64,000 nucleotides of DNA, from NCBI GenBank assembly GCA_937922435.1, contig CAKZVT010000011.1, positions 1 through 64,000 on the forward strand, read 5' to 3'. A program made the translations under genes and the position numbers. Below are positions 48,891 through 57,610 of the stretch, one piece after another (the stretch's first letter is position 1; each line of letters begins with the position of its first letter). The stretch comes from an uncultured Prevotella sp. (GTDB lineage Bacteria; Bacteroidota; Bacteroidia; Bacteroidales; Bacteroidaceae). Below the pieces are notes generated by a model, which saw only the letters and a list, made by a program, of their open reading frames with translations, was not told the DNA's origin and searched no databases.

Positions 48891-49478
48891 TTATGATGCA
48901 GCTTTACGCAGTCTTTCAAAGTGGTTTATAAGTTCTTTGTAGTCAAGCTGGCTGTGTATGTCGAACTTGTCCCAAAGGTCGTCGCACACCACTACGCCTC
49001 CGAACCCGAGTTCTTTGGCTTCCTTTATATTGTCGAGGCGTACTCCGCCGAAGGCGTACACATGCTTGTCTATAAGCCCGAGCCGGGCGGCTTCGTCAAG
49101 CGTCCGGCCATGTCCGCCGTGCGGTTCGAAGCAGTTGTTCAGGAATACGTATTCCGCTTTCTTTTTCATCGTGGGAAGCTCGGCTGTATTATTGCAGGTG
49201 ACGCTGAACTTCCCTTTGTAGTCTTTTGGCGGTTCGACGCCTTCCGCATCGATGTGTATGCCAGCCAGTCCGTATTCGCTTTTAAGGTAATAATGGTCGT
49301 GTACTGTAATCCTGCTGTACGACATGTCGGGGAGCAGCGACAGCAGGCGTTCTGAATACATGGGCGATGTCCCGGGCTTGCACAGATGCAGATGCTCCAT
49401 GCCTTCCTCGAAAAGAGCCGTCAGTATTTTGTCTTCTTCTACAAAGAATGTAGGTTGAGTCATTATAACGAGCTTCAT
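48891..49478 (-). CDS. ThiE/TenI-like TIM-barrel protein
   Basis: A 195-residue protein of the thiamine phosphate synthase/TenI superfamily: MKLVIMTQPTFFVEEDKIL, GMEHLHLCKPG, ITVHDHYYLKSEYGLAGIHI, and YAFGGVRLDNIKEAKELGFGGVVVCDDLW. The strand that in ThiE reads QLREK, with the pyrophosphate-binding Arg, is HLCKPG here, so true ThiE activity is doubtful; a TenI-like isomerase or another role is possible. No other thiamine gene is nearby. Own promoter. Confidence 0.75.
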   Translation of the reverse strand: MKLVIMTQPTFFVEEDKILTALFEEGMEHLHLCKPGTSPMYSERLLSLLPDMSYSRITVHDHYYLKSEYGLAGIHIDAEGVEPPKDYKGKFSVTCNNTAELPTMKKKAEYVFLNNCFEPHGGHGRTLDEAARLGLIDKHVYAFGGVRLDNIKEAKELGFGGVVVCDDLWDKFDIHSQLDYKELINHFERLRKAAS

Positions 49479-49500
49479 CGCTTATTTCTTTTTTCAAATG

Positions 49501-49531
49501 CAAATGTATAAAAAAAATGATAAACCTACAA
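49501..49531 (-). promoter_or_regulatory. promoter of the ThiE/TenI-like gene run
   Basis: On the minus strand TTG (rc of 49529-49531), 20-base spacer, TACATTTG (rc of 49501-49508), 23 bases before the ATG. No TPP riboswitch is visible upstream. Confidence 0.7.
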
Positions 49532-49724
49532 TCGATTGGCTAATAAAAGTTATTTCGTCAGGCTTAAAACGGAGTGAAGATACCGTTGCTGTATCGTGTA
49601 GCTGTAGTTTCCGCCTGCATTCCTTAATTTCCGCATTGGTATCGCTTTGTTTGTACGGGCGTGCGGTAGTCCCATTGGGACTTATTTTTGCATGACGGCA
49701 TAACGTCTTGATACACAATGCGTT

Positions 49725-49809
49725 GCAAAAGGCCGCCTTTTAGCCTCTAAAATATGGCCTTTTAGGCTGTAAAAGGTGACCTTTGTGAATGTAAAATACG
49801 GTCTGTTGC
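49725..49809. repeat. 22-base-period palindromic array, 4 units
   Basis: Units at 49725 (GCAAAAGGCCGCCTTTTAG), 49747 (CTAAAATATGGCCTTTTAG), 49769 (GTAAAAGGTGACCTTTGTG) and 49791 (GTAAAATACGGTCTGTTGC), exactly 22 bases apart. It lies in the 433-base divergent spacer 49479-49911 and ends 42 bases before the -33 of the rseC-rnf promoter. An open frame at 49498-49695 on the plus strand has no family features and is not called. Confidence 0.82.
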
Positions 49810-49850
49810 AATTTGAGCCCACTTTTTTTGAACAAATGTTTGCAATTGCT

Positions 49851-49880
49851 TTGGTGTTATGAAAATATTGTCTACTTTTG
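49851..49880 (+). promoter_or_regulatory. promoter of the rseC-rnf operon
   Basis: TTG (49851-49853), 19-base spacer, TACTTTTG (49873-49880), 32 bases before the ATG at 49912. It excludes the longer reading starting at 49813. Confidence 0.75.
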
Positions 49881-49911
49881 CATTTGCAAACTCGGGTTTG
49901 CAAAACCTTGT

Positions 49912-50334
49912 ATGAACAACATGGATAAGGACATCAAGCATAGTGGCATTGTCGAAGATGTTACGGCAGAGCTTACGCGTGTACGCATAGTGCAGTCGTC
50001 TGCGTGTGCGTCGTGTGAAGTGGCGAGCCGTTGCCACGCGTCGGAAAGCAAGGAAAAAACCATAGATGTTTATGGCGACTATACAGGGCGGTGTTCTGTT
50101 GGCGACAGTGTAACGGTTGTTGTGTCGCAGCGCGCTGGTATGTTCGCCGTGATGTTGAGCGCTGTTGTTCCGCTTGTGTTGGTGGTGGTTGTGTTGGCTT
50201 CAACGTTGGCGGTTACGGGCAACGAGCCGCTTTCAGCGGTGTTCGCACTGCTTTCACTTATACCTTATTATATATTACTTTACCTTTTTCGATATAAAAT
50301 CAGTTCGCGGCTCACGTTTAAGATAGTTCCGTGA
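49912..50334 (+). CDS. rseC: RseC/MucC family protein
   Basis: A 140-residue inner-membrane protein. The N-terminal part has the four conserved Cys pattern (QSSACASCEVASRCHASE) of RseC, followed by two membrane helices (about residues 78-100 and 105-125). RseC homologues belong to the Rnf-linked SoxR-reducing system, and here the gene directly precedes rnfB, supporting a role in Rnf assembly or redox regulation. A second ATG at 49921 is also possible as the start. Confidence 0.88.
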   Translation: MNNMDKDIKHSGIVEDVTAELTRVRIVQSSACASCEVASRCHASESKEKTIDVYGDYTGRCSVGDSVTVVVSQRAGMFAVMLSAVVPLVLVVVVLASTLAVTGNEPLSAVFALLSLIPYYILLYLFRYKISSRLTFKIVP

Positions 50335-50388
50335 TGGACGCGGCAAACTTTATGGAAACAATTAACAACTAAAACAAATACAAAACTT

Positions 50389-51288
50389 ATGAACTTTATC
50401 CTTATTGCAGTAATTGTTCTTGGAGGCATTGCGCTCGTTTCGGCGGTGGTGCTGTATGTGTGCTCCAAGAAATTCGCTGTACATGAAGACCCGCGCCTTG
50501 CGCAGGTCTCGGCCCTTCTGCCCGGTGCCAATTGCGGTGGATGCGGCTATCCCGGCTGCTCCGGCATGGCGGCTGCCTTGGTGAAGGGGGCTGATGCCGG
50601 TTCGCTCGACGGGCTTTATTGCCCTGTAGGCGGAGCTTCCGTTATGGGGCAGGTGGCCGACTTGCTCGGCATGGCCGTGGCCAATACCGAGCCAAAAGTG
50701 GCCGTTGTGCGTTGCAACGGCACGTGTGAACTGCGTCCGCGCATAGCCGAATACAACGGCTTGCGCACGTGTGCGGCCATGCACTCGTGCGGTGCAGGCG
50801 AGACGGCGTGCGGCTACGGATGTCTCGGTTGCGGCGATTGTGTCAAGGCATGCGCCTTCGGTGCAATAACAATCAATCCCGAAACGGGACTTCCAGAAGT
50901 AGACGAGGGAAAGTGTACAGGCTGCGGCGCGTGCGCTAAGGCTTGTCCGCGCCATATCATAGAGCTGCGCAAGAAAGGCGTGAAAGGCCGCCGCGTGTAT
51001 GTGCGTTGCGTCAACAAGGACAAGGGCGCGGCTGCAATGAAGGCCTGCAAGGCGGCCTGCATAGGTTGTGGAAAGTGCGAGAAGGAATGCCAGTTTGGCG
51101 CAATCACCATCGAGAACAACGTGTCATACATCGACCCGGACAAGTGCCGCCTGTGCCGCAAGTGTGTCGAGGTATGTCCTACGCACGCAATCATAGCCGT
51201 AAACTTCCCTGCGCCAAGGCCGAAAGCGGTTGCCGACGCGCAGGAAACGGCTGACGTAAAACCTAAACAAGAGGAGGTAAAAGCATGA
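50389..51288 (+). CDS. rnfB: Rnf complex subunit RnfB
   Basis: A 299-residue iron-sulfur subunit. N-terminal membrane helix (about 4-24), the Fe4S4 domain motif GANCGGCGYPGCSGMA, then a polyferredoxin section with repeated CxxCxxCxxxC clusters (CLGCGDCVKACAF, CTGCGACAKACPR, CIGCGKCEKECQF, CRLCRKCVEVCPT). It takes electrons from ferredoxin into the membrane complex that couples ferredoxin:NAD oxidoreduction to Na+ or H+ transport. Ends in a Lys/Glu tail and overlaps rnfC by ATGA. Confidence 0.96.
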   Translation: MNFILIAVIVLGGIALVSAVVLYVCSKKFAVHEDPRLAQVSALLPGANCGGCGYPGCSGMAAALVKGADAGSLDGLYCPVGGASVMGQVADLLGMAVANTEPKVAVVRCNGTCELRPRIAEYNGLRTCAAMHSCGAGETACGYGCLGCGDCVKACAFGAITINPETGLPEVDEGKCTGCGACAKACPRHIIELRKKGVKGRRVYVRCVNKDKGAAAMKACKAACIGCGKCEKECQFGAITIENNVSYIDPDKCRLCRKCVEVCPTHAIIAVNFPAPRPKAVADAQETADVKPKQEEVKA

Positions 51289-52637
51289 AACTCAGGACAT
51301 TCAGAATAGGAGGAATACACCCCGAAGAGAACAAGTTGTCTTCGGAGGCGGCAACGCAAATAGCCAAACTGCCCCAGCAGGCAATATTCCCCCTCTCGCA
51401 ACATATCGGAGCACCGGCCAAACCGGTGGTTAAGAAAGGCGACAAGGTGAAGGTAGGCACGCTCTTGGCCGAGGCCGGAGGCTTCGTTTCAGCACCTATA
51501 TACTCGTCGGTATCGGGTACGGTGCTGAAAATAGACGAGGCCGTGGATGCCACGGGCTACCGCAAACCTGCAATAATAGTGAAGGTTGAGGGAGACGAAT
51601 GGGAGGACTATATAGACCGTTCGGACAAGCTCGAGACACTGGAGGCTCACCCGGAGCTTACACCCGAAGAAATCATAGAGCGCGTGAAGAAGGCCGGCGT
51701 TACCGGCATGGGCGGCGCAGGCTTCCCAACATTCATTAAGCTGTGCCCTCCGCCTACGGCAAAGGCCGAGTGCGTAATACTGAACGGGGTGGAGTGCGAG
51801 CCTTACATCACGTCTGATTACAGGCTGATGATGGAGCACGCAGACGAAATCCTCGTTGGGCTGGAGCTGCTTATGAAGGCGGTGAAGGTGGCGAAAGGCT
51901 ACATCGGCATCGAAGAGAACAAGCCCCAAGCCATAGCTTTGTTTGAGGAAAAGACCGCAGGGCGGGCTGACATCGAGATAGTTCCGTTGGCTAAGAAATA
52001 TCCGCAGGGCGGTGAGAAGCAGCTCGTTGATGCAGTAATCCGCCGCCAAGTGCCTGCTCCTCCGGCCATACCTGTGAATGTAGGAGCCGTGGTGCAGAAT
52101 GTTGGTACGGCCTTCGCCGTATATCAGGCGGTGATGAAGAACAAACCCTTGTTCGAGCGTTACACCACCGTTACGGGCAAGAGGCTTGAACGGCCAAGTA
52201 ATTTCCTCGTGCGCATGGGCACTCCGATGCTCGACCTTATCAACGAGTGCGGCGGTATGCCGGAAGGAGACAATAAGTTGCTGGCCGGCGGCCCGATGAT
52301 GGGCAAGGCTCTTACATCGGTTGAAGTGCCCATCTGCAAAGGTACGAACAGCGTCACCATTCTTAGCGGAGACGACGCGAAGCGCAAGCCTGTGCAGCCT
52401 TGCATCAGGTGTGCGAAGTGCGTAAGCGTGTGCCCCATGGGTCTTGAGCCTTACCTCCTGGCTACGGCCAGCGCGTTGCACGACTGGGAGAAGGTCGAGG
52501 CGGCTGGCGTAACGTCGTGCATAGAGTGCGGTTCTTGCCAGTTTACATGCCCTGCCCACCGCCCGATGCTTGACAACATAAGGCTCGGCAAGAGCACGGT
52601 GATGGGTATAATAAGGTCGCGCAACGCGAAGAAATAA
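51285..52637 (+). CDS. rnfC: Rnf complex subunit RnfC
   Basis: A 450-residue NADH-binding subunit: an N-terminal RnfC barrel (PQQAIFPLSQHIGAPAKPVV), the FMN/NADH domain (GVTGMGGAGFPTFIK, ILNGVECEPYITSDYRLM), a SLBB-type segment, and two 4Fe-4S motifs at the C-terminus (CIRCAKCVSVCPMG and CIECGSCQFTCPAH). Overlaps rnfB by four bases. Confidence 0.97.
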   Translation: MKLRTFRIGGIHPEENKLSSEAATQIAKLPQQAIFPLSQHIGAPAKPVVKKGDKVKVGTLLAEAGGFVSAPIYSSVSGTVLKIDEAVDATGYRKPAIIVKVEGDEWEDYIDRSDKLETLEAHPELTPEEIIERVKKAGVTGMGGAGFPTFIKLCPPPTAKAECVILNGVECEPYITSDYRLMMEHADEILVGLELLMKAVKVAKGYIGIEENKPQAIALFEEKTAGRADIEIVPLAKKYPQGGEKQLVDAVIRRQVPAPPAIPVNVGAVVQNVGTAFAVYQAVMKNKPLFERYTTVTGKRLERPSNFLVRMGTPMLDLINECGGMPEGDNKLLAGGPMMGKALTSVEVPICKGTNSVTILSGDDAKRKPVQPCIRCAKCVSVCPMGLEPYLLATASALHDWEKVEAAGVTSCIECGSCQFTCPAHRPMLDNIRLGKSTVMGIIRSRNAKK

Positions 52638-52668
52638 CAAACTATTTATATAAAAAAGTAACAAGAAA

Positions 52669-53679
52669 ATGAGCAAATTGATAGTTTCATTATCGCCGCA
52701 TGCGCATGGAAACGATAGCGTGGAGCGCAACATGTACGGCGTAATCATAGCCTTGGTGCCGGCGTTGCTCGTGTCTTTCCTTTATTTCGGGATAGGCTCG
52801 GTGGTAGTCTGCGCGTCAAGCGTGGCCGCATGTGTGTTCTTCGAGTGGGCGATAACAAAATATATGTTGAAAAGGCAGCCTACCATCATGGACGGTTCGG
52901 CCATATTGACGGGTCTGCTGCTTGGCTTCAACCTGCCTTCCAACCTTCCCGTTTGGATTGTAATCATAGGCGCGCTGGTGGCAATAGGCATCGGCAAGAT
53001 GACTTTCGGAGGTCTTGGCTGCAATCCGTTCAACCCCGCGCTGGTAGGCCGTTGCTTCCTTCTGGCTTCGTTCCCGGCGCAGATGACATCGTGGCCGGTG
53101 GCCGGTCAGCTTGCTTCTTATGTCGATGCGCAGACCGCCGCAACGCCTTTGAGCATTATGAAAACGGCGATAAAGACCGGCGACGCTTCCGTATTGGAGC
53201 AGCTCCCGAACTCTATGTCCCTGCTGCTCGGCAACCCCGGACTGAACAACGGTGCCGGATGTATCGGCGAGGTGTGCGCCCTTGCGCTCCTTATAGGCTT
53301 GGCATACATGCTTTGGAAGAAAATCATAACATGGCACATACCTGTAAGCATCCTCGCCACGGTGTTAGTATTTAGCGGACTTCTGCACCTTGCCAACCCC
53401 GTATACGCCAACCCGGTGGCTACGCTGCTTAGTGGCGGCCTCATGCTTGGCGCAATCTTCATGGCAACCGATTACGTAACGTCGCCCATGACGCATAAGG
53501 GGCAGCTCATTTACGGTGTGTCTATTGGTTTCCTTACGGTCGTTATACGAAACTGGGGTTCATATCCCGAGGGCATGTCGTTCGCAATCCTTATCATGAA
53601 CGCGTTGACCCCATTAATCAATACATACGTGAAACCGAAGCGTTTTGGTGAAATTGTAAGCAAGGAGGGCGGAAAATGA
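52669..53679 (+). CDS. rnfD: Rnf complex subunit RnfD
   Basis: A 336-residue membrane subunit with about nine to ten helices, SPHAHGNDSVERNMYGVIIAL at the start, the GLGCNPFNPALVGR loop and QTAATPLSIMK, whose Thr is the usual covalent FMN attachment site. It is 31 bases after rnfC and overlaps rnfG by four bases. Confidence 0.96.
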   Translation: MSKLIVSLSPHAHGNDSVERNMYGVIIALVPALLVSFLYFGIGSVVVCASSVAACVFFEWAITKYMLKRQPTIMDGSAILTGLLLGFNLPSNLPVWIVIIGALVAIGIGKMTFGGLGCNPFNPALVGRCFLLASFPAQMTSWPVAGQLASYVDAQTAATPLSIMKTAIKTGDASVLEQLPNSMSLLLGNPGLNNGAGCIGEVCALALLIGLAYMLWKKIITWHIPVSILATVLVFSGLLHLANPVYANPVATLLSGGLMLGAIFMATDYVTSPMTHKGQLIYGVSIGFLTVVIRNWGSYPEGMSFAILIMNALTPLINTYVKPKRFGEIVSKEGGK

Positions 53680-54293
53680 AAAAGCTGGAATCTACTATAA
53701 CCAACATGGTGGTTGTGCTTGTGGGCGTTGCCTTGGTAACGGGCAGCATACTGGCATACGTCAACCATGTGACCGAAGAGCCGATTAAGCTTCAGGCAGA
53801 AAAGACACTTGCCGACGGAATAAAGGCCGTAATGGGCGGCGTTGAGCTGACCGTAGCCAAGGATGACACCGTAAGGCAGAACGTTGCAGGCAAGGAAACG
53901 ACATTTGTTATACATGAAGCCGTAGGAGCGGACAAGGCTCCGCTGGGTGCAGCCGTGGAGAGTACGGCCGGCGGATTTGGCGGAGACTTGAAGGTGCTGG
54001 TGGGCTTTGACACAGAGGGGAAAATCCTCGGATACACCGTATTGCAGCACGCAGAGACCCCGGGACTTGGCGCAAAGGCCGACAAATGGTTTCAGAAGGA
54101 CGGCAAAGGGTGCATAATAGGCAAAAGCCCGGCTACGGACAAGCTGACCGTAAAGAAGGACGGGGGCGATATTGACGCCATTACGGCGTCCACCATTACG
54201 AGCCGCGCCTTCCTCTTGGCCGTAACCCAGGCGTACCAAGCGTACAAGTCAGTGCCTGTAGATGCACATACTGGTGCTTCGGGCAAGCATTGA
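53676..54293 (+). CDS. rnfG: Rnf complex subunit RnfG
   Basis: A 205-residue subunit with one membrane helix near residues 9-28 and a periplasmic FMN domain: GFGGDLKVLVGFDTEGKILG, QHAETPGLGAKAD, and DIDAITASTITSRAFLLAV, whose second Thr is the expected covalent FMN site. Overlaps rnfD by ATGA. Confidence 0.96.
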   Translation: MKKLESTITNMVVVLVGVALVTGSILAYVNHVTEEPIKLQAEKTLADGIKAVMGGVELTVAKDDTVRQNVAGKETTFVIHEAVGADKAPLGAAVESTAGGFGGDLKVLVGFDTEGKILGYTVLQHAETPGLGAKADKWFQKDGKGCIIGKSPATDKLTVKKDGGDIDAITASTITSRAFLLAVTQAYQAYKSVPVDAHTGASGKH

Positions 54294-54325
54294 TAAAGTT
54301 TCATCATAATTAAAATGCAGAAGCA

Positions 54326-54910
54326 ATGAATTACATAAAGATATTGATTAACGGCATAGTAAAGGAGAACCCTACGTTTGTGCTCCTCCTTGGAATGTGC
54401 CCTACGCTGGCAACAACCACGTCGGCCATGAACGGCCTGTCGATGGGATTGGCTACGACGTTCGTGCTGATATGCTCCAACTTGGTGATTTCACTTATCA
54501 AGAACCTCACGCCCGACATGGTGCGCATTCCTGTTTTCGTGGTTGTAATCGCGTCATTTGTCACTATATTGCAGATGCTGATGCAGGCTTACGTGCCTGC
54601 CATCTACGCCACGCTCGGCCTTTACATACCGCTTATCGTGGTTAACTGCATCATCCTTGGACGCGCCGAAGCCTTTGCCTGCAACCACGGGCCGGTGGAA
54701 AGCCTGTTCGACGGAGCTGGCATGGGGTTAGGTTTTAGCTTGGCGTTGACGCTGCTCGGTGCGGTACGCGAGCTGCTCGGAGCAGGCTCTATATTCGGAA
54801 TAGCGTTGTTGCCCGAAACGAGCAACATGCTTCTCTTCATTTTGCCTCCGGGTGCGTTCATCACTTTGGGGTATCTGATTGCAATAGTTAACAGGTTTAA
54901 GAAAGCGTAA
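54326..54910 (+). CDS. rnfE: Rnf complex subunit RnfE
   Basis: A 194-residue six-helix subunit: KENPTFVLLLGMCPTLATTTSAMNG at the N-terminus (with the Cys that helps bind the intramembrane 2Fe-2S cluster with RnfA), GLYIPLIVVNCIILGRAEAFA and GAVRELLGAGSIFG. Followed by rnfA after 3 bases. Confidence 0.96.
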   Translation: MNYIKILINGIVKENPTFVLLLGMCPTLATTTSAMNGLSMGLATTFVLICSNLVISLIKNLTPDMVRIPVFVVVIASFVTILQMLMQAYVPAIYATLGLYIPLIVVNCIILGRAEAFACNHGPVESLFDGAGMGLGFSLALTLLGAVRELLGAGSIFGIALLPETSNMLLFILPPGAFITLGYLIAIVNRFKKA

Positions 54911-54913
54911 TTT

Positions 54914-55516
54914 ATGGAATACTTACTGATTTTCATCTCGGCGATATTTGTGAACAACATCGTGTTGTCACAATTCCTGGGCATCTGCCCGTTCCTCGGC
55001 GTGTCGCAAAAGATTTCGACATCGCTCGGCATGGGCGCGGCTGTGGCTTTCGTGCTCACCCTTTCAACCATAGTGACGTATCTTGTGCAGATATACATCC
55101 TCAACCCCATGGGGCTGCAATACCTCCAGACGATAGCCTTCATCCTCGTGATAGCCGCGTTGGTGCAGATGGTTGAGATTATATTGAAGAAGGTGTCGCC
55201 TGCGCTATACCAGGCGCTTGGCATCTATCTGCCGCTAATCACCACCAACTGCGCCGTGCTTGGCGTTGCAATCCTGGTTATACAGAAGGACTTTTCGCTC
55301 ATTCAGAGCGTGGTCTACGCCTTCTCCACTGCAGTAGGTTTTGCCGTAGCATTGGTGGTTTTTGCCGGAATACGCGAGCAGCTGGCTATGGTCAGCATAC
55401 CCAAGGGCATGCGCGGCATGGCAATAGTGCTTGTCACGGCAGGCCTGTTAAGCCTCGCATTCATGGGCTTCTCTGGTGTTGACGGCGGTTTGAGAGAGCT
55501 GTTCGGGCTGAATTGA
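54914..55516 (+). CDS. rnfA: Rnf complex subunit RnfA
   Basis: A 200-residue six-helix subunit, inverted-topology partner of RnfE: IFVNNIVLSQFLGICPFLGVSQ at the start, GIYLPLITTNCAVLGVAIL in the middle and FAGIREQLAMVSIP near the end. Completes the B-C-D-G-E-A order standard for Bacteroidetes. A strong terminator follows. Confidence 0.96.
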   Translation: MEYLLIFISAIFVNNIVLSQFLGICPFLGVSQKISTSLGMGAAVAFVLTLSTIVTYLVQIYILNPMGLQYLQTIAFILVIAALVQMVEIILKKVSPALYQALGIYLPLITTNCAVLGVAILVIQKDFSLIQSVVYAFSTAVGFAVALVVFAGIREQLAMVSIPKGMRGMAIVLVTAGLLSLAFMGFSGVDGGLRELFGLN

Positions 55517-55537
55517 GCTTGATATTATGCAATAAAG

Positions 55538-55575
55538 CAGGGGGTAAAGCGGTAAGCTTTACCCCCTGTTTTTGT
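55538..55575 (+). terminator. terminator of the rnf operon
   Basis: CAGGGGGTAAAGC (55538-55550) pairs perfectly with GCTTTACCCCCTG (55556-55568), 5-base loop, then TTTTTG. Confidence 0.88.
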
Positions 55576-55658
55576 TTTTATGGGGACGGTTGGCATGGTT
55601 TATTGACTTAGCTTTGCATGATTTATTGTGCATTTTATCTTTTTTGTATGTATATTTT

Positions 55659-55688
55659 TTGAAAAGACACTGATTTTAGCTACTTTTG
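55659..55688 (+). promoter_or_regulatory. promoter of galE
   Basis: TTG (55659-55661), 19-base spacer, TACTTTTG (55681-55688), 31 bases before the ATG at 55720. Confidence 0.75.
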
Positions 55689-55719
55689 CGATTTAGACGA
55701 ATATAATTATCAGAAAACT

Positions 55720-56763
55720 ATGAAACAGACAATTTTGGTTACAGGCGGCACCGGCTTTATCGGTTCGCATACGGTAGTGGAGCTGCAACAGGCCGGGTAT
55801 AAGGTCGTAATCGTGGACAACCTTTCAAACTCGAAGGCCGACGTGGTAGACGGAATAGAGAAAATCACAGGCGTGCGTCCGGCTTTCGAGCAGGTGGACT
55901 GCTGCGACCTGGCGGCCATGGACGCCGTCTTTGCCAAGTACGGCGACATCAAGGGCATAATACATTTCGCGGCGAGCAAGGCCGTCGGCGAGAGCGTGCA
56001 GAAGCCTCTGATGTATTACCGCAACAACATAACCAGCCTGCTGAACATCCTTGAGCTGATGCCTAAGTACGGCGTGAAGGGCATAATATTCTCGTCGAGC
56101 TGCACGGTGTACGGCCAGCCTTCACCCGAGCATCTGCCCGTGACCGAGGATGCGCCGATACAGAAAGCACTAAGCCCTTACGGCAACACGAAGCAGGTGA
56201 ACGAGGAAATAATACAGGACTACATACATAGCGGCGCCCCGATAAAGTCTGTCATTCTAAGATATTTCAACCCGATTGGCGCGCATCCGACGGCTTACAT
56301 CGGCGAGCTGCCCAACGGAGTGCCTATGAACCTCATACCGTTCGTCACACAGACGGCCATCGGAATACGCAAGCAACTCAAAATCTTCGGCAACGATTAC
56401 AATACCCCTGACGGCACCTGCATACGCGACTACATCTACGTGGTTGACCTGGCTAAGGCTCACGTCAAGGCCATGGAGCGCGTACTCGACAAGGAAGGCA
56501 CTGATGCAGTGGAAATCTTTAACATAGGCACGGGGCGGGGCGTGAGCACGCTCGAAGTGGTAGAGGGCTTTGAGAAGGCTACTGGCGTGAAGGTTAACTG
56601 GGAATACGCTCCGCGCCGCGAGGGCGACATCGAGAAAGTATGGGCCGACCCGACCAAGGCCAACACCGTATTGGGATGGAAAGCCGAGACCAGCCTTGAA
56701 GACACCCTACGCTCCGCATGGAAATGGCAGGTGAAGCTTGACGAGGAGGCAAAGAAGGCCTAA
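55720..56763 (+). CDS. galE: UDP-glucose 4-epimerase
   Basis: A 347-residue short-chain dehydrogenase-type epimerase: ILVTGGTGFIGSHTVVEL for NAD, FSSSCTVYG with the catalytic Ser, SPYGNTKQVNEE with the Tyr-x3-Lys pair, RYFNPIGAHP and GTCIRDYIYVVDLAKAH. Interconverts UDP-glucose and UDP-galactose, and often the N-acetyl forms. Standard length; monocistronic with promoter and terminator. Confidence 0.95.
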   Translation: MKQTILVTGGTGFIGSHTVVELQQAGYKVVIVDNLSNSKADVVDGIEKITGVRPAFEQVDCCDLAAMDAVFAKYGDIKGIIHFAASKAVGESVQKPLMYYRNNITSLLNILELMPKYGVKGIIFSSSCTVYGQPSPEHLPVTEDAPIQKALSPYGNTKQVNEEIIQDYIHSGAPIKSVILRYFNPIGAHPTAYIGELPNGVPMNLIPFVTQTAIGIRKQLKIFGNDYNTPDGTCIRDYIYVVDLAKAHVKAMERVLDKEGTDAVEIFNIGTGRGVSTLEVVEGFEKATGVKVNWEYAPRREGDIEKVWADPTKANTVLGWKAETSLEDTLRSAWKWQVKLDEEAKKA

Positions 56764-56790
56764 GGGGCTTGTATAGGCTTGTTTATGTTG

Positions 56791-56830
56791 CAACCGGCGG
56801 AGGCGGATGTCCTTCCGCCGGTTTTGTTTA
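56791..56830 (+). terminator. galE terminator
   Basis: AACCGGCGGA (56792-56801) pairs perfectly with TCCGCCGGTT (56814-56823), followed by TTGTTT; loop 12 bases. Confidence 0.78.
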
Positions 56831-56840
56831 TGTTTATGCG

Positions 56841-57113
56841 CTTACGCAATTACAATTACAGATGACAATTGTACATATTGCGGCGAGACATTGCGGACAT
56901 AACATCAATTTAATATTTATATTATATATTTATATATATATAAATATATAATATATTATTATAATATAATAAATAGTAATATAATCATTGGTGATAATGA
57001 TGGGATGATATGCGTATATAGTGTTATGCCGATTGCCTGGCAGGCCGTGGCGTTGCACAAGACTTGCTGTTTGGGTAAATGTCATCTGTCATCTGTAATT
57101 CTGTAAGCGTAAG
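56841..57113. repeat. MITE-like element with terminal inverted repeats
   Basis: The ends are imperfect inverted repeats: 56841-56867 begins CTTACGCAATTACAATTACA and continues GATGACA; 57087-57113, read on the minus strand, gives CTTACGC, six unmatched bases, then AATTACAGATGACA. Inside is an AT-only stretch (about 56908-56983) with a perfect 38-base palindrome at 56918-56955. About 273 bases and no open frame. The 490-base spacer 56764-57255 holds the galE terminator, this element and the array at 57122. No target-site duplication was confirmed. Confidence 0.55.
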
Positions 57114-57121
57114 GGTGTGGC

Positions 57122-57185
57122 GGCTAAAGGCGGCCTTTGGCGGTGCCAAAAGGCATCTTTGGCATGGCTGAAGGCCATGTATGGC
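57122..57185. repeat. 22-base-period palindromic array, 3 units
   Basis: Units at 57122 (GGCTAAAGGCGGCCTTTGGC), 57145 (GCCAAAAGGCATCTTTGGC) and 57166 (GGCTGAAGGCCATGTATGGC). It directly follows the MITE-like element, in the convergent spacer between galE and panD. Confidence 0.78.
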
Positions 57186-57255
57186 GGAACGGAAGACGTC
57201 CCGGCTGCAAGCTGGTGCGGCCGGGACGTCGTGGCGATATTAAGTGTGAGTGTTG

Positions 57256-57603
57256 TTATCTTGCAATCCTGTTGTGCTCGGGGAACACTACGGTGGGCTT
57301 GTAAGCCTTAGCCTCCTCGAAGTCCATCAGGGCGTAGGCTATGATTATAACCGTGTCGCCAACCTGGCATTTCCTCGCCGCCGCGCCGTTAAGGCATATG
57401 CAGCCGCTGCCGCGCTCGCCCTTGATGATGTACGTCTCAAAGCGTTCGCCGTTGTTGTTGTTCACTATTTGCACCTTTTCGCCGGCTATTAGGCCGGCCG
57501 CGTCCATCAAGTCCTCGTCTATGGTGATGCTGCCCATGTAGTTGAGGTTGGCCTCGGTCACCTGGACACAGTGCAGTTTGCTTTTCAATACTTCTATCAT
57601 CAT
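57256..57603 (-). CDS. panD: aspartate 1-decarboxylase proenzyme
   Basis: A 115-residue proenzyme that self-cleaves between Gly24 and Ser25 (in NLNYMGSITIDED) to give the pyruvoyl cofactor; makes beta-alanine for pantothenate. Using the first of two adjacent ATG codons keeps the same residue numbering as the Escherichia coli enzyme. Other landmarks: DLMDAAGLIAGEKVQIVNNNNGERFETYII and GSGCICLNGAAARKCQVGD. It lies 7 bases after panC in the same operon. Confidence 0.95.
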   Translation of the reverse strand: MMIEVLKSKLHCVQVTEANLNYMGSITIDEDLMDAAGLIAGEKVQIVNNNNGERFETYIIKGERGSGCICLNGAAARKCQVGDTVIIIAYALMDFEEAKAYKPTVVFPEHNRIAR

Positions 57604-57610
57604 GGCTTTG

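Noticed and set aside
49498..49695. Plus-strand frame of 65 codons
   Set aside because: No conserved features, and it overlaps the minus-strand promoter of the ThiE/TenI-like gene.
51489..52748. Long minus-strand frame (419 codons) opposite rnfC
   Set aside because: Shadow of rnfC, whose iron-sulfur motifs and operon overlaps are certain.
57087..57255. Possible tRNA or riboswitch before panD
   Set aside because: No cloverleaf or aptamer core is visible; the sequence is the terminal repeat of the MITE-like element plus the palindromic array.
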